From contig AP026545.1 in assembly GCA_026075535.2 (NCBI GenBank), positions 10,044,001-10,108,000 on the forward strand: 64,000 bases of DNA. The letters run 5' to 3'. The DNA is from Tricholoma matsutake. Lineage: Eukaryota > Basidiomycota > Agaricomycetes > Agaricales > Tricholomataceae. The notes beneath the pieces were generated by a model that saw nothing but the letters and a program-made list of their open reading frames with translations, was not told the origin of the DNA and ran no database searches. Positions 23,217 through 34,106 of this stretch are shown here, in pieces. A program made the translations under genes and the position numbers. Positions within the stretch are counted from its first letter, which is position 1. Every line of letters starts with the position of its first letter.

Positions 23217-23392
23217 ATGGTAAAACTGTTTGTACTTAGGGTGGATGCAGTTGATAGTGTCAATAAATGCAATGTCAGTTTCAACTTCCATATTCAAAAT
23301 TCATGTGACTGCATTTGTTGATCAATTTTTGCATCTTCATGGAATATTCAGACAGCTCATCAGTTCACTTGCCAAATTTGCCACCAACAAGT

Positions 23393-23639
23393 ATGCAAAC
23401 TCTAGACCTCAATGCCTTTTATATTCATGGTTGTCCTGATTTGCCAGCGGTGGATAATGTTGATATCTCAACCCCACCAGCAAATATAGATAATCTGGAT
23501 CTGGCCACTTTTTATATTCCTGAAAGTCCTGATTCACCGGCGGTGGATAGTACTCTTCATTTTCCAATACCACTGGCATCAATACATTCCCATATGCTTT
23601 TGATATTCCTGAAGCAGCTGCAGATATTATCCATTTGGC
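23393..23639 (+). pseudogene. IP-repeat protein gene, 5' part (cut by Gypsy D)
   Basis: The ATG at 23393 (an in-frame ATG also exists at 23315) starts a protein with repeats of the form F-Y-I-P-x-S-P-D-S-P: FYIHGCPDLPAVD, FYIPESPDSPAVD and FDIPEAAAD. A one-base shift near 23594 separates the second and third. The gene stops at the TTGGC target duplication of Gypsy D (23635-23639) and resumes in frame at 50618 (LATPPAKNIQPFDLDMF). Upstream 23217-23392 is the short shared promoter interval with the divergent coiled-coil gene. Confidence 0.6.
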
Positions 23640-23851
23640 TGTAAGTACGTGCTTAGGAAAAGACATGTACTTTACTAAGATAGAAATCTGAGACAAAGCA
23701 GGCCAAAAGAGTATAAAATAAGAGAGCTTTATCAAGAATAAGCAAAGATGATGATAGTACAAAGTTAGGAGTCATTGTTTGTCCATGATGATGTCCAAGG
23801 ATGTAATCCAAGGCGTGCAGCAAATAAGTATAAATAGGTAACATCATTACA
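23640..23851 (-). repeat. Gypsy D 3' LTR
   Basis: The plus-strand sequence starts TGTAAGTACGTGCTTAGG and ends TAACATCATTACA, 212 bp with TGTAA/TTACA ends, and matches 50414-50612 apart from an indel and transitions. The purine run on the minus strand next to it (CCCTCCCTCCCCCC at 23852-23865 on plus) is the polypurine tract. Confidence 0.92.
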
Positions 23852-23865
23852 CCCTCCCTCCCCCC

Positions 23866-25082
23866 CTCGAAAATAAAAAAAAGTCCACCATTGCAAGAAA
23901 TATAAGCAAAAAAAAAGGAATGCACAAGCAAGGGGGTCTCAGAAAAAAAAACTAAGCATACTGGGTCAAATTTCTTTTTAAGTGGCCCATGGGGGAACTA
24001 ACTAACCTGTCATAGGAACTAATGTCCATATTAGGAAATAGTCATTATGTCATTGTTGTTTGGCAACCCTGTTGATTGCTTGACACAATACCCATTCCCA
24101 CCTTCTCTCCACACAATAATGACAACAGCAATGACAACAGCAACAACAATGATAACCACAAGAATATGAACCAGAACCAGCAGAACAGCAACACCAACAA
24201 CAGTAAGGAATGCAACCACGATGACAGCAACCCAGCGGACACACAGACACACCATCACACAGCAGGAGCACATGACCCCAATAACAGCATCAATGCTGTG
24301 GTGGTAAGTGACGCATTCCAGGGTCCCAAACATGTTTTCTATCTCTTTTTCTTCTCTTGTATATGACTAACACTTTATTTTATGCTACTACACCTCAAAC
24401 AGCAATGGAATGGCACTAGCCACCACCACCACCACCACCACCACTTGATGAGTAAGCCACCACAACACAAATGATAGGCAAAGTGGATGATGACAACGAT
24501 GCCCATCATACCACCCACCTGCTGCTCACAACTCCTCGCCCACTGCCCTTGCCCACCATCTAGACAGCAGCACAGCACCAGCACACCATAACTCTGATGA
24601 ACAACACCCCAATCCCAACCACAATGTGAATAGGAAATGGACACCAATAAATGCACAATGCCAAGGATGCCCACCACCCTACTGACACATTGCCCACTAC
24701 CACCACCCACTGCCCATCACCCACTGATGCCCACCAGTAATAGTCCACCATGCACTCTCACCCATTGACCCAACACTGGTAGCACCTTCACTAATCATCA
24801 TATTAGATTTATATTACTTGTGTGTTAACAGTCAAATACATTTATTTTAACTACTGCATCACTGTCAAAAGTCACCAACAGTCTACAGACCCCCAGGATC
24901 CGTATACCAGAAGATTTTTTCTTCCTCAAGTAGATCTTCGCATGATGGGAACAAATCATGTGACCTTTGATATTTTTTTTTTCAATGGCTCGAGGCCTGG
25001 ACTAACTAAGCGTCCCTATATGGTATATTGAACATGTGATACCCCCTTGTGCACAAGCATGGGTGCCTCAAAAACCCCAGTG
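23866..25082. other. Gypsy D 3' non-coding region with simple repeats
   Basis: No supported gene. It holds A-runs, a CAA/AAC-rich stretch (about 24110-24230), a (CCA)n microsatellite at about 24417-24447 and a CCCACCAC/CACTGCCCA-rich stretch to about 24770. Open frames here are Asn/His-rich by composition only. The last ~60 bases continue into 26746 once hAT-3 is removed. Confidence 0.6.
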
Positions 25083-26737
25083 TAGTGTTCAAGGGTCCAG
25101 TCTATAAGACCGGAAAAAGACCGAAACTGTAACCGAACTTAACTGCAAGAGACCGAACTGTCGGTCTCAGTTCACCCCATATTGGGATTGGTTCAGTTGT
25201 CAGTTGATCACTTTTGTAAACTCACAAAAACCAATGTAAGACCAGTCTTAACCAGTCTTAACTGGTCTTTTAGCCATGTTTATACTACTAGATATATAGC
25301 ATAAGTTCAGTATCAAATACAGAAATAAGTATCTAAAAGACCAAAATATAAATACTACTATTACTATTTAGGTTATATTTACATAGAGTGGGACAAGCCA
25401 GCGTAAAAGGAGTTGTTTGAGTGGGTACTTATATACCCTGTGGCTGTGCACAGACCATGTGGTCATGTTTGTGCTCGCAAAAACAACGACCACAACAACA
25501 ACATCAACAACGCTGCGTCACCACCCTGGTCTGCAACCACGACCATGCAAACCAACAAACACAAATCAGGAGGCCCAAATGACGAACTAGCATCATTTGG
25601 GCCCCCTAGGGTATGTTTTTAAAGTTCACTTCTTCTTTCTTTTACTAACTACTTGTTTTTCTTCATTATTAGGTTTTTGCATCTTGATAACAATGCCACC
25701 CACCCACCAAACGACACACACAAGCCCGGCGCTGCCGCTGTGAGCCTCTGCTCACAGGGTGGCAACGGGCCCTTTCCTGGATGATGACAATTGCCGACGA
25801 TGAATAGCGGGGATGACGAGGACGATGAATCAGGGGGGACAACAAGGACGAATCAGGGGGGTCTGTTGAGTATGTTTTTTTTTTGTTTAATCTTATTTCT
25901 TTTGCTAACGATGTTGCCTAGCCACCACGCAACACACATGGGACCTCACCATACACTACCCATGCCCTATGTCACCGCTGCAAGCCTCTGATCGCAGGGT
26001 GGCAATGGGTACTGCCACTTCCAGACAGCAACAGCAACGGCAGCCAGGGATGACGGCCGCCACCATGTCACAGCACCACCAACCCACCTACGAGCCACTG
26101 CTCGTAGGGGGTAACGGAGGTGGTGATGACAAACAACAATGCACACAGGGAGGGGCTGACGAACGACAGGGAGTGGAAAACAGATGACAACGAGAACAGG
26201 GGAGGTGGCAACACATGGCGGGGAGGAGACGACAAATGACAGGGATGGGATGACAGACGACAATGCAGGGACAAAAATGCGGGGATGACTAACGACAATG
26301 CGGGAACAACTAATGACAACACGGGAATGACTAATGACAATGCGGGGACAACAATGTGAGGACGACAAATGACAACACAGGGACAACGTACAACACCCCA
26401 CTCTCGACCCCCCACCCTCGATACAAATGTGAGATGGTGGGGCAATTTTTTTTATTATCTTGTCCTTTTTCTTTTTCTTTCAGTCTTTTAGCAACTGCTC
26501 GCAGGTGTAAATATAATTAGTTTTATCTACTATATATTATAATTTAGTTAGACTCGTAAAAATAGCCTGAAGACTGGTTAAAACTGGTCTTTTGGGGTCA
26601 ACCGAACCGAATAGGACTGGTCCTATTTGGTTTGGTTGTGGTCTTGCAACTTTGGGTGTCGGTTTGGACCAGTTCTGGTCCACAGTTGACCCCCCTTGGG
26701 GTCAAAAAACTGGACTGAACTGGACCCTTAAACACTA
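25083..26737. mobile_element. hAT-3: non-autonomous hAT-like element (1655 bp)
   Basis: TIRs read TAGTGTTCAAGGGTCCAGT and ACTGGACCCTTAAACACTA; the 8-bp TSD CCCCAGTG is perfect (25075-25082, 26738-26745). The YARNG-type tip and 8-bp duplication are the hAT hallmarks. No transposase is seen. Inside are GAGC...GCTC hairpins (25737-25760, 26092-26107), a palindrome GGCCCAAATGAC...ATCATTTGGGCC (25571-25603), and a ~27-bp degenerate minisatellite (GACAATGCGGGGA type) at about 26215-26395. Subterminal regions are rich in GGTCC/GGTCT motifs. Confidence 0.88.
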
Positions 26738-26779
26738 CCCCAGTGGGGAAAAGCTACTGGCCAGCAAATGAATAGAAGG

Positions 26780-27020
26780 CTATGTACTGCAACTGCAATC
26801 CTTCCATGCCAACCAGATATCAAGCGCCTTACAATCTTCCAGCTCCCAGCCTGGAAGCCACCAATCTTCTTCAGGGCCATAACTGCACCACCACACAAGG
26901 TATTGAGTCCCTCTTTCCCATTTCTGCTCCTCCAGAATTTGGTCCACGTAATATTCATCTTCCCCCTCAATGATCACAGGCTCCAGCTGCTCTTGTTCTC
27001 GAGCTGGATAAGGTAGATGC
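26780..27020 (-). pseudogene. Gypsy D chromodomain
   Basis: The minus strand encodes EDEYYVDQILEEQKWERGTQ and YLVWWCSYGPEEDWWLPGWE with the Y/W/W aromatic positions of a chromodomain, then LEDCKALDIWLA. In chromoviruses it binds modified histone tails and steers integration. Directly upstream in the same strand is the RNase H tail (27020-27245), with no integrase in between, so an internal deletion of roughly 1 kb is inferred. Frame breaks by TGA are present. Confidence 0.75.
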
Positions 27021-27409
27021 CACTACCAGCTTGGGTGGTGACAAAGTCTCCAGTTCAGCCATTAGTTGTGCACACATGAAAGAGCCATCATCAGATCCCA
27101 GGACCATCGCCACCAGTTTGCAATTATCAGGAGGGTAGGGAATGGATGCCAATTTCTCCACCTCAAAAAAAGTTCGAGATAATGCATCCACCACCCAGTT
27201 TTCCTCACCCTTTACATAGACCATTGTGCAATTGTATTGCATCATAAACTCTATCCAACATGCCTGGCATCAGCTCAAATCCTGCTGGCAATCAAAATTC
27301 TCGAGTGTCTTGTGGTCAGTATACACCACAAATGGTACTCCAATAAAATCAGACTGCCATTTTTGTAATGCTCAGATGATCACGAGCATCTCCTTTTCAC
27401 GAACTGGGT
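27010..27409 (-). pseudogene. Gypsy D RNase H, C-terminal part
   Basis: The minus strand reads YPVREKEMLVII then a TGA, ALQKWQSDFIGVPFVVYTDH, TLENFDCQQDLS, and CTMVYVKGEENWVVDALSR at the end of the domain. It continues from 27721-28079 when hAT-1 and one copy of its TSD are taken out (GAELN joins YPVREKEM). Confidence 0.8.
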
Positions 27410-27417
27410 AGTTCAGC

Positions 27418-27720
27418 TAGTGTTTTGAGATCCAGTCTTTTTTTGTTTTGCTGTATCTCAGCAATGATTGGATGAAATCATTTCATCAAAGAGAGGACCC
27501 CCCCATTATTTTCACTTCTCTATCCATGGTTAAACTTTGTGATTATATTGACAATCACTGACCAGAATCCTTATGTTTCAGAGATGACCCCCAGTCTTTG
27601 GCCAGATCTATCTGCTCAAATATTTTCATGATTTTATCTTATTGTTTGAGATAGTAGGAGGCAATTCAAATTTTAAAAAGACTGCAAAAGACTGCAACCC
27701 AACTGGACTTTGAAACACTA
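27418..27720. mobile_element. hAT-1: 303-bp hAT-like MITE
   Basis: Ends TAGTGTTTTGAGATCCAG and CTGGACTTTGAAACACTA with a perfect 8-bp TSD AGTTCAGC (27410-27417, 27721-27728). It is the reverse-orientation sister of hAT-2 (44736-45038), also 303 bp. It has no coding capacity. Confidence 0.93.
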
Positions 27721-28079
27721 AGTTCAGCTCTGCTCCTTTGAAGGTCATAGAATCGAAGGCGACGTGCCATGCTGTTTCCCAAGATTCTCCAAATGATAGC
27801 ATGGCACCAGACTGATAGTCGCTAGCATCAGTAGTTATGAAGATTCTGTGCCCTGGCATCAAGGAGAAATCAATTGTGGTAAGGCATTCTCTCCCTACAA
27901 CTGCCTTCTTCATGCTTTCAAAAGCCAGCTGATGCTGATCTTCCCATGCCAGAAAGGATTTGTTACACTCCTTCAATGTGAGTGCTGTCAAAACTCATGT
28001 ATGCTCAGTAATATGAGGGAGAAAGGATGACACATAATGGACAAGGCCCAAAAATTGATGGACTTTCTTGGCAGACCGC
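27721..28079 (-). pseudogene. Gypsy D RT connection and RNase H, N-terminal part
   Basis: The minus strand from 28079 reads SAKKVHQFLGLVHYVSSFLP, then TALTLKECNKSFLAWEDQHQ and HRIFITTDASDYQSGAMLSF with the RNase H catalytic Asp in TTDAS. It links to the RT at 34107 after removal of Gypsy C. Confidence 0.85.
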
Positions 28080-28514
28080 TGTAAGGGGACTAGGGGGACT
28101 AGGGGGGGTGCCCTGTGTGTTTCTCCTATTTTTTATGTTCATTCTACATTTTTCCTCACTTCATTTCCTTCTATTCTTCATTTTCTATGATTTTTCCGGA
28201 TTTTATTACTAATTTCCCTTTCTATCATGTTTGTGCATGTTGACAGCCTTATATCTAGAGGCGGAGCACCCCTTCTGACATCTACCCCTTGGTATGATGT
28301 CATTCGGCAGCCTTGATCTGCCTATCTCTGCCTTTTCTATTTTTAGGTTATTATTTGATTTTTGTCATCTTCACATATACTGGGCATCAGCAAAGGGATC
28401 CTTAGAGTTTTCTCTTTGGATTTCCCTTTGCTAGGTGTGCCCCCAATCCCTGTAATATGTGGTATAATTTTAACTTTGGATTTCCCTTTGCTAGAGGCTG
28501 AGGTTGCCCTTATA
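28080..28514 (+). repeat. Gypsy C 5' LTR
   Basis: It starts TGTAAGGGGACTAGGG and ends GGTTGCCCTTATA; the expected end CCTTACA, the inverse of TGTAAGG, appears to have decayed by one C-to-T. It differs from the 3' LTR by about ten substitutions and a ~10-bp indel near 28435. Confidence 0.9.
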
Positions 28515-29776
28515 GTAGAAAACTCTCTCCTAAGGCCCAAAATTGCGAATGCACTGCCCAAGATAGGCAGGTACAGAGTGGATGATGCTTCCCAAAGCTC
28601 CACAGACTCCCTACACACCATTCCAGACAGTCCCGCCTTTACTGCACCACCATTTTCGCCAAACACGCCCCCTAGCGACATGGATGCATCAGAGCACCTC
28701 GACATGCTTGAAAGTGACATTTCCGGAATATGCGCGCAAATTGATTCGCTTAAATCTATGATCAAAAACTTTGTCAGGACCCTCCAGACTAACCCTATGA
28801 CCAATATTCCCCCCATTATGACTCCAAGCGCACCAACAATGACATGCTGCCAAATGCGCCCAGATTAAACTGTCTCCCCCCACCAAATTTAATGGTGCAC
28901 GTGTGCAGGGGCATGCATTCCTCAATTCCTGTGAGTTATACATCAGTCTCCAGTTGCATCAATTTGTTGATGAGGCTGCAAAAATTTATTGGGCCTTCAC
29001 ATACATGAAATCTGAATGCCCCTATCTCTATGTGGACTGTATTCTGCGCCAAACTAAGAAGCTCAGTTCTCTACCCTTCTCCACTTGGGGTGACTTTTGA
29101 GCTGAGTTTATACACCACTTCTGTCCCCTCAATGAGCACCACTGAGCAGTGACACAGCTTGAGTCATCCTCTTACCACCAGGCATGTCGATCCATGGATG
29201 ATTATATCGATGAGTTTAAGGATTTGGTGGACATGGCAGGATATGGGAGTGGGCTACCAGTGGTGGTGAAGTTCTGATGGGGCCTCAATCAAGAAATTCA
29301 GGACCAGATTGCACAGATGTTGGAAGGGCACCCAGTGGACAATGATATCTATGCTTGGTATGAAGCTGCTTCACTCTGTGATGAGAACCGACTCACAAAT
29401 GTGGCGTTTAACACTGCATTCCATGCTCCAACTACCACTCATGCACCCTACATCTTCAATTGAACCCTTCCCCGCCTTAACCCATTCCTGTTTGTCAGAC
29501 TCCCACACCAGCCATCAATGTCCCAGTACCAATAGATGTTGATGCAGCCCACAGCCATGTGCGTAGGTTGGATCTCTGCTACTGCTGTGGGGAAACTGGG
29601 CACAGGGCTGGAGCATGTCCCCATTGTCAGAATATCTGCATGCTCACCCCCAAGGGGCAAGATGAACTCCTCCAAGACTTGTTGGTGCTTGTAGATGTCG
29701 AGGAAGCAAAGGATCAGGTTGCAGAGGAGATCAAGTCAGAAGTTGTAGAGGAGCAGGATTTTTCTATTCGCAGTGA
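28515..29776 (+). pseudogene. Gypsy C gag
   Basis: After an N-terminal region (DMDASEHLDMLESDI, about 28678 on) the capsid domain reads KFNGARVQGHAFLNSCELYI, DEAAKIYWAFTYMKS, LPFSTWGDF then TGA and AEFIHHFCPLNEHH then TGA. Next comes QLESSSYHQACRSMDDYIDE and KF then TGA, WGLNQEIQDQIAQML. Each TGA lies where Arg is expected. A zinc knuckle CYCCGETGHRAGAC (CX2CX4HX4C) is at about 29577-29620. Gag packages the genomic RNA. Confidence 0.85.
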
Positions 29777-30640
29777 GTGAATTGTACGCCCTCACTGCCT
29801 GTCCATAACCACTTTGAAGTCTTGTCAGTTGAATCCCCAGAGAATGAATCTATTTCTGTGACTGTTCCCCTCTCTGACCCTTTGAAGTTGGCTGAAGACA
29901 TACCTGCTCTTCCCATCTCTCCCTCTGCTCCACACCCCAAAATTAAATCATGGGAGCATAAACTACCACACAAATATATTGTTGCATCCACTCCCTCTAC
30001 ACATTCCTTGAACCTAGCAATCGAACTGCAGACTACTGACACTGGACAGATACTCAGTGTCTCTGTGCTCCTGGACTCTGGTGCGACCGGTCTCTTCATT
30101 GATGCCCATCTCACACAACAACATCACCTAAATACTCACTCACTCTTGCGTCCGATACCTGTTTATAATGTGGATGGGTCCCCAAATGAAGCTGGTGCCA
30201 TCCGAGAGGTTGTAGACCTGGTCCTCCATTACAAAGATCATAGTGAGCATGCCCTTTTTGCTGTCACTCAATTAGGAAAGCAAAAGGTGATTTTGGGCTA
30301 TCCGTGGCTTCGAGACCATAACCCAGAGATTGACTGGCATACCGGGGAGGTTACCATGAGCCGATGTCCATCCTGCTGTTGTACTTGTTTCACAGAAGCC
30401 AGGCAAGAACATTGTGGACAGAAGGCCGCAATACGACATACTCAGAAGTGTCGTGCTGGACCCCTGCCTATACCTGAAGTGGAGTTGGAAGGGGTTCCTG
30501 ATCTGATGCCGGACTCGGATGATGATGATGAGGAGCCAGAGGAAGTGGAGGAAGGTGATCAGATCTTCTACACTGCTATTCATCCATCGCACGAGGTGTG
30601 TGCCACATCAGACATATCCCAACGCCTCGCCAAGGCCTTC
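29777..30640 (+). pseudogene. Gypsy C aspartic protease and linker
   Basis: An open frame from 29777 shows the retropepsin motif VLLDSGATGLFIDAHL (about residues 97-112), PIPVYNVDGSPNEAGAI, GKQKVILGYPWLRDHNPEID and CPSCCCTCFTEA, followed by an acidic linker (PDSDDDDEEPEEVEEG). The protein is similar in layout to Gypsy N PR, and the active site is intact. The frame runs into RT without a stop until 30829. Confidence 0.88.
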
Positions 30641-31550
30641 CACAAAAACAATGCTGCTAAATCCTCTACTAATTCCTTGCTCCCTCATCTCCATGAGTTT
30701 GGAGACGTGTTCTCCAAGGAATCATTTGACTCTCTCCCTGCACGCAAGCCATGGGATCATGCAATCAAACTCATCCCCAGTGCAACCCCTTCATCCTGCA
30801 AGGTCTATCCTCTCTCTCCTGAAGAACAGTGACAGCTTGACCAGTTCATTGACGAGCACCTGGCCTCTGGACGTATTCAACCATTGAAGTCACCCATGGC
30901 CTCTCCCTTTTTCTTTGTCAAGAAGAAGGATGTGCTCACTTTGACCAGTTCAAGACTACAGAAGGCTCAATGACATCACGGTCAAAAATCGCTACCCATT
31001 ACCTCTCATCTCCAAACTCATGAACCAGCTCCATGGAGCCTGATACTTCACCAAGCTTGATGTCCATTGGGGCTACAATAATGTGAGGATAAAGAAGGGA
31101 GATGAGTGGAAGGCAGCCTTTTGTACCAACCGTGGTCTTTTTGAACTGCTTGTCATGTTCTTTGGCCTTACTAATAGTCCTGCCACCTTTCAGACCATGA
31201 TGAACAACATTTTCCACAACCTCATCCTCAAAGGCATTGTTTGCATCTATCTCAACGACATCCTCATCTTCACTCGCATGGTTGAAGAGCACTGTCACAT
31301 CATGTGCCTCATCCTAGAATGGCTTCAATGGTACAAACTCTACCTTCATCTGGACAAGTGCAAGTTTGAGAAGACCAAGATTGAGTACCTCAGCCTGATT
31401 ATCTCAGAGGGTCAGGTGGAGATGGATCCTATCAAGGTAAACGGGGTCATGGCTTGGCTGACACCCACAAACAAGAAGGAGGTGCAGTCTTTCCTGGGCT
31501 TCATCAATTTCTATCAGTGTTTTATCAAGGACTTCTCACATCATGCATGA
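30641..31550 (+). pseudogene. Gypsy C reverse transcriptase
   Basis: RT starts with LPHLHEFGDVFSKESFDSLP, KPWDHAIKLIP and CKVYPLSPEEQ then TGA. Motifs LDVHWGYNNVRIKKGDEWKA and MFFGLTNSPATFQTMMNNIF follow. The catalytic box is YLND (31248-31259) rather than YLDD, an Asp-to-Asn change at a CpG that should abolish polymerase activity. GA then TGA then YFTKLD and the stop at 30829 again replace Arg codons. It ends with NKKEVQSFLGFINFYQCFI. Confidence 0.9.
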
Positions 31551-32110
31551 CCACTGTTCAACTTGACAGGAAAGGAGGCATGGAGGTGGGATAATGCACA
31601 ACAGGAGGCATTTGAAAAGCTTAAGAAGATGGTCACTTCTGCTCCCATTCTTACCTTTGCTGATGATTCATGTCCTTTTTGTGTAGAAGCCGACAGTTCT
31701 GACTTTGTGACGGGCGCCATGTTGTCTCAGCAGTCTCCAGAGGACCAGAAGTGGCATCCTGTTGCATTCTACTCCAAAAGCCTTAGTGCTGTAGAGCAAA
31801 ACTACAAGATCCATGACAAGGAGATGTTGGCGATAATGTGTGTGCTTGAGGAGTGGTGACACTTCCTTGAGGGTGCCCAACACAAGGTGGAAATTTGGAT
31901 GGATCACAAGAATCTTGAGTACTTTATGATGGCCAAGAAATTGAACCATTGTCAAGCTTGTTGGACCCTGTATCTATCCAGATTCGACTTCTCCTTGCAC
32001 CACTGTCCAGGTCACAGCATGGGGAAGACCGATGCCCTCTCCCAATGTGCAGACCATGGGGATGGCAGCGATGACAACCAAAACATTGTGTTGTTGCAGC
32101 CAGACCTGTT
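31551..32110 (+). pseudogene. Gypsy C RNase H
   Basis: It begins after a TGA with PLFNLTGKEAWRWDNAQQEA and continues PFCVEADSSDFVTGAMLSQQ (catalytic Asp), HPVAFYSKSLSAVEQNYKIH, HDKEMLAIMCVLEEW, then TGA and HFLEGAQHKVEIWMDHKNLE. It ends with HHCPGHSMGKTDALSQCADH. Apart from the two TGA codons the domain is well kept. Confidence 0.88.
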
Positions 32111-33415
32111 CACCATTTGGGCACTGGAAGGCATCGCACCCCAGGGTGAGGAGTGGGACATCCTACAGGACATTCATCACGCAAACTGTAGCAGTTTACA
32201 TGAGGATGTTGTTGCCTGAGCTGTTAAAGAACTGAGGAAGGGATCCACCCTTTCCTTGCATGCGGCAGAGTGGGGTGAAAAAGAGGACTTGTTGTATTTC
32301 AGGGATCACATCTACGTCCCCAATGACCCAGACCTTTGCCGGCGCATCATATCCCAACACCATGACTCACAGATTGCTGGTCATCCTGGACACTGGAAGA
32401 CCTTGGAGCTCACCTCACAGAATTATTGGTGGCCACAAATGTCATGGCTCATTGGTCAGTATTGTTGCACTTGTGACCTTTGCTTGTGCACCAAGATTCC
32501 TCATCACAAACCCATTGGTGAGCTACACCCTCTTCCTGTTCCAGAGAGTTGTTGGGATGTTGTCAGCATCAACTTTGTGGTGGAGTTGCCAGAGTCAAAT
32601 GGGTTTGATGTGGTGATGTGCACAGTTGATTCAGTGGGAAAATGTGCTCACTTCATTCCCACTCACACCACTGTCAGTGCCCTGGGTGCCACCCAACTCT
32701 ACCTCCACCATGTGTGGAATCACATGGACTTCCTGGCACTTTCCTCTCTGATTGTGGCCCTCAGTTCATGGCAGAGTTCACTTGCAAGCTGTACCAACTT
32801 CTGGGGATCAAACTCCTTGCTTTGACTGCTTATCACCCACAAACCGACAGCCAGACTGAGCAAGTCAACCAGGAACTGGAGCAGTACATCTGCATCTTTG
32901 TCAATGAATGCCAGGACAATTGGGACAATCTTCTCCCCTTGGCCGAGTTCAGATACAACAACCATGTCCATGTTTCCACTCAACAGACCCCTTTCCTCTT
33001 AGACACTGGACAACATCCATGCATGAGATTTGAACCTCACCACACTCCCTCACACATCGAGATGGTGAATGAGTTTACAGAATGCATGCAGGATAGCTTG
33101 GAGGAGGCAAAGGCAGCCTTAGCAAAGGCGAAGGACGACATGGCACACTTTTACAACCAATGCCATTCTCTGACCCCTCAGTACAAGGTTGGTGATTGAG
33201 TTTATCTTGACTCCAGTGACATCTCCACTACATGTCTGTCCAAGAAACTTGCTCATTGCTTCCTAGGACCTTTCCCCATTGTCAAGTGTGTTGGAATGCA
33301 TGCCTATCGTCTATGCCCAGCCTCTATGTCCAGACTCCACCCAGTCTTCCATGTCATCAAACTCCTTTCAGCTCCCCCAGATCCATTCCCGGGATGCCAT
33401 TCATGCCCACCACCA
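32111..33415 (+). pseudogene. Gypsy C integrase
   Basis: The zinc-binding domain includes HHDSQIAGHPGHWKTLELTS and CDLCLCTKIPHHKPIG. The catalytic core has SINFVVELPES where the first Asp is expected: it reads Asn (AAC at 32571-32573), another Asp-to-Asn at CpG. SDCGPQFMAEF keeps the second Asp but has Cys for the usual Arg, and HPQTDSQTEQVNQEL keeps the Glu. A one-base frameshift near 32725 separates core halves. GPFPIV and RLHPVFHVI mark the C-terminal domain. The enzyme would insert the cDNA copy. Confidence 0.88.
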
Positions 33416-33670
33416 CCACCACCTACAGTGATCGAGGGAGAACCCCAATACGAAGTTGAGTCAATCTTGGACAGCCAGTTGCGTTGAGGAAAACTCCAGT
33501 ATTTGGTGCATTGGAAGGGTTATGGGTATGAGGAGAACTCATGGGTTGAAGAGTCCAATGTGAATGCCCCTCAGTTATTCCACCAATGGCACACCACTGC
33601 ACCACATTGCATTCAAGTCTCTGACTTTGGTCATATGCAACTTCAAATGCATCAGGGCAATGCACCTTAG
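33416..33670 (+). pseudogene. Gypsy C chromodomain
   Basis: It reads PPTVIEGEPQYEVESILDSQ, LR then a TGA, and GKLQYLVHWKGYGYEENSWV with the aromatic cage positions Y/W/W, then HQWHTTAPHC. It closes Pol just before the polypurine tract at 33671-33681 (AGAGGGGGTGA). The TGA is again at an expected Arg. Confidence 0.9.
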
Positions 33671-33681
33671 AGAGGGGGTGA

Positions 33682-34106
33682 TGTAAGGGGACTAGGGGGA
33701 CTAGGGGGGGTGCCATGTGTGTTTCTCCTATTTTTTATGTTTGTTCTACATTTTTCCTCACTTCATTTCCTTCTATTCTTCATTTTCTATGATTTTTCCA
33801 GATTTTATTACTAATTTCCCTTTCTATCATGTTTGTGCATGTTGACAGTTTTATATTTAGAGGCGGAGCACCCCTTCTGACATCTACCCCTTGGTATGAT
33901 GTCATTCAGCAGCCTTGATCTGCCTATCTCTGCCTTTTCTATTTTTAGGTTATTATTTGATTTTTGTCATCTTCACATATACTGGGCATCAGCAAAGGGA
34001 TCCTTAGATTTTTCTCTTCGGATTTCCCTTTGCTAAGTGCCCTGTAATATGTAGTATAATTTTAACTTTGGATTTCCCTTTGCTAGAGGCTGAGGTTGCC
34101 CTTATA
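33682..34106 (+). repeat. Gypsy C 3' LTR
   Basis: It starts TGTAAGGGGACTAGGG directly after the purine tract and ends GGTTGCCCTTATA. It is about 97% identical by eye to the 5' LTR, with mostly transition differences, so C is one of the younger insertions. Confidence 0.92.

Larger units (their letters stand above)
28080..34106 (+). mobile_element. Gypsy C, full-length chromodomain element
   Basis: LTRs at 28080-28514 and 33682-34106 enclose gag, PR, RT, RNase H, integrase and chromodomain on the plus strand. Flanks ACCGC (28075-28079) and ACCAT (34107-34111) look like a 5-bp TSD with two transition differences. Removing the element restores the minus-strand Gypsy D frame (..VKWP.P + RSAKKVHQF). 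Length is about 6.0 kb. Confidence 0.9.

Noticed and set aside
24076..24366. Asn/His-rich ORF
   Set aside because: Composition follows CAA/AAC simple repeats in the Gypsy D 3' region; no domain or conserved start.
26068..26445. Overlapping long minus- and plus-strand ORFs in hAT-3 as a transposase
   Set aside because: They are translations of a minisatellite (SHPRIVVSHSR-type repeats), without hAT transposase motifs such as a BED finger or hATC dimerisation domain.
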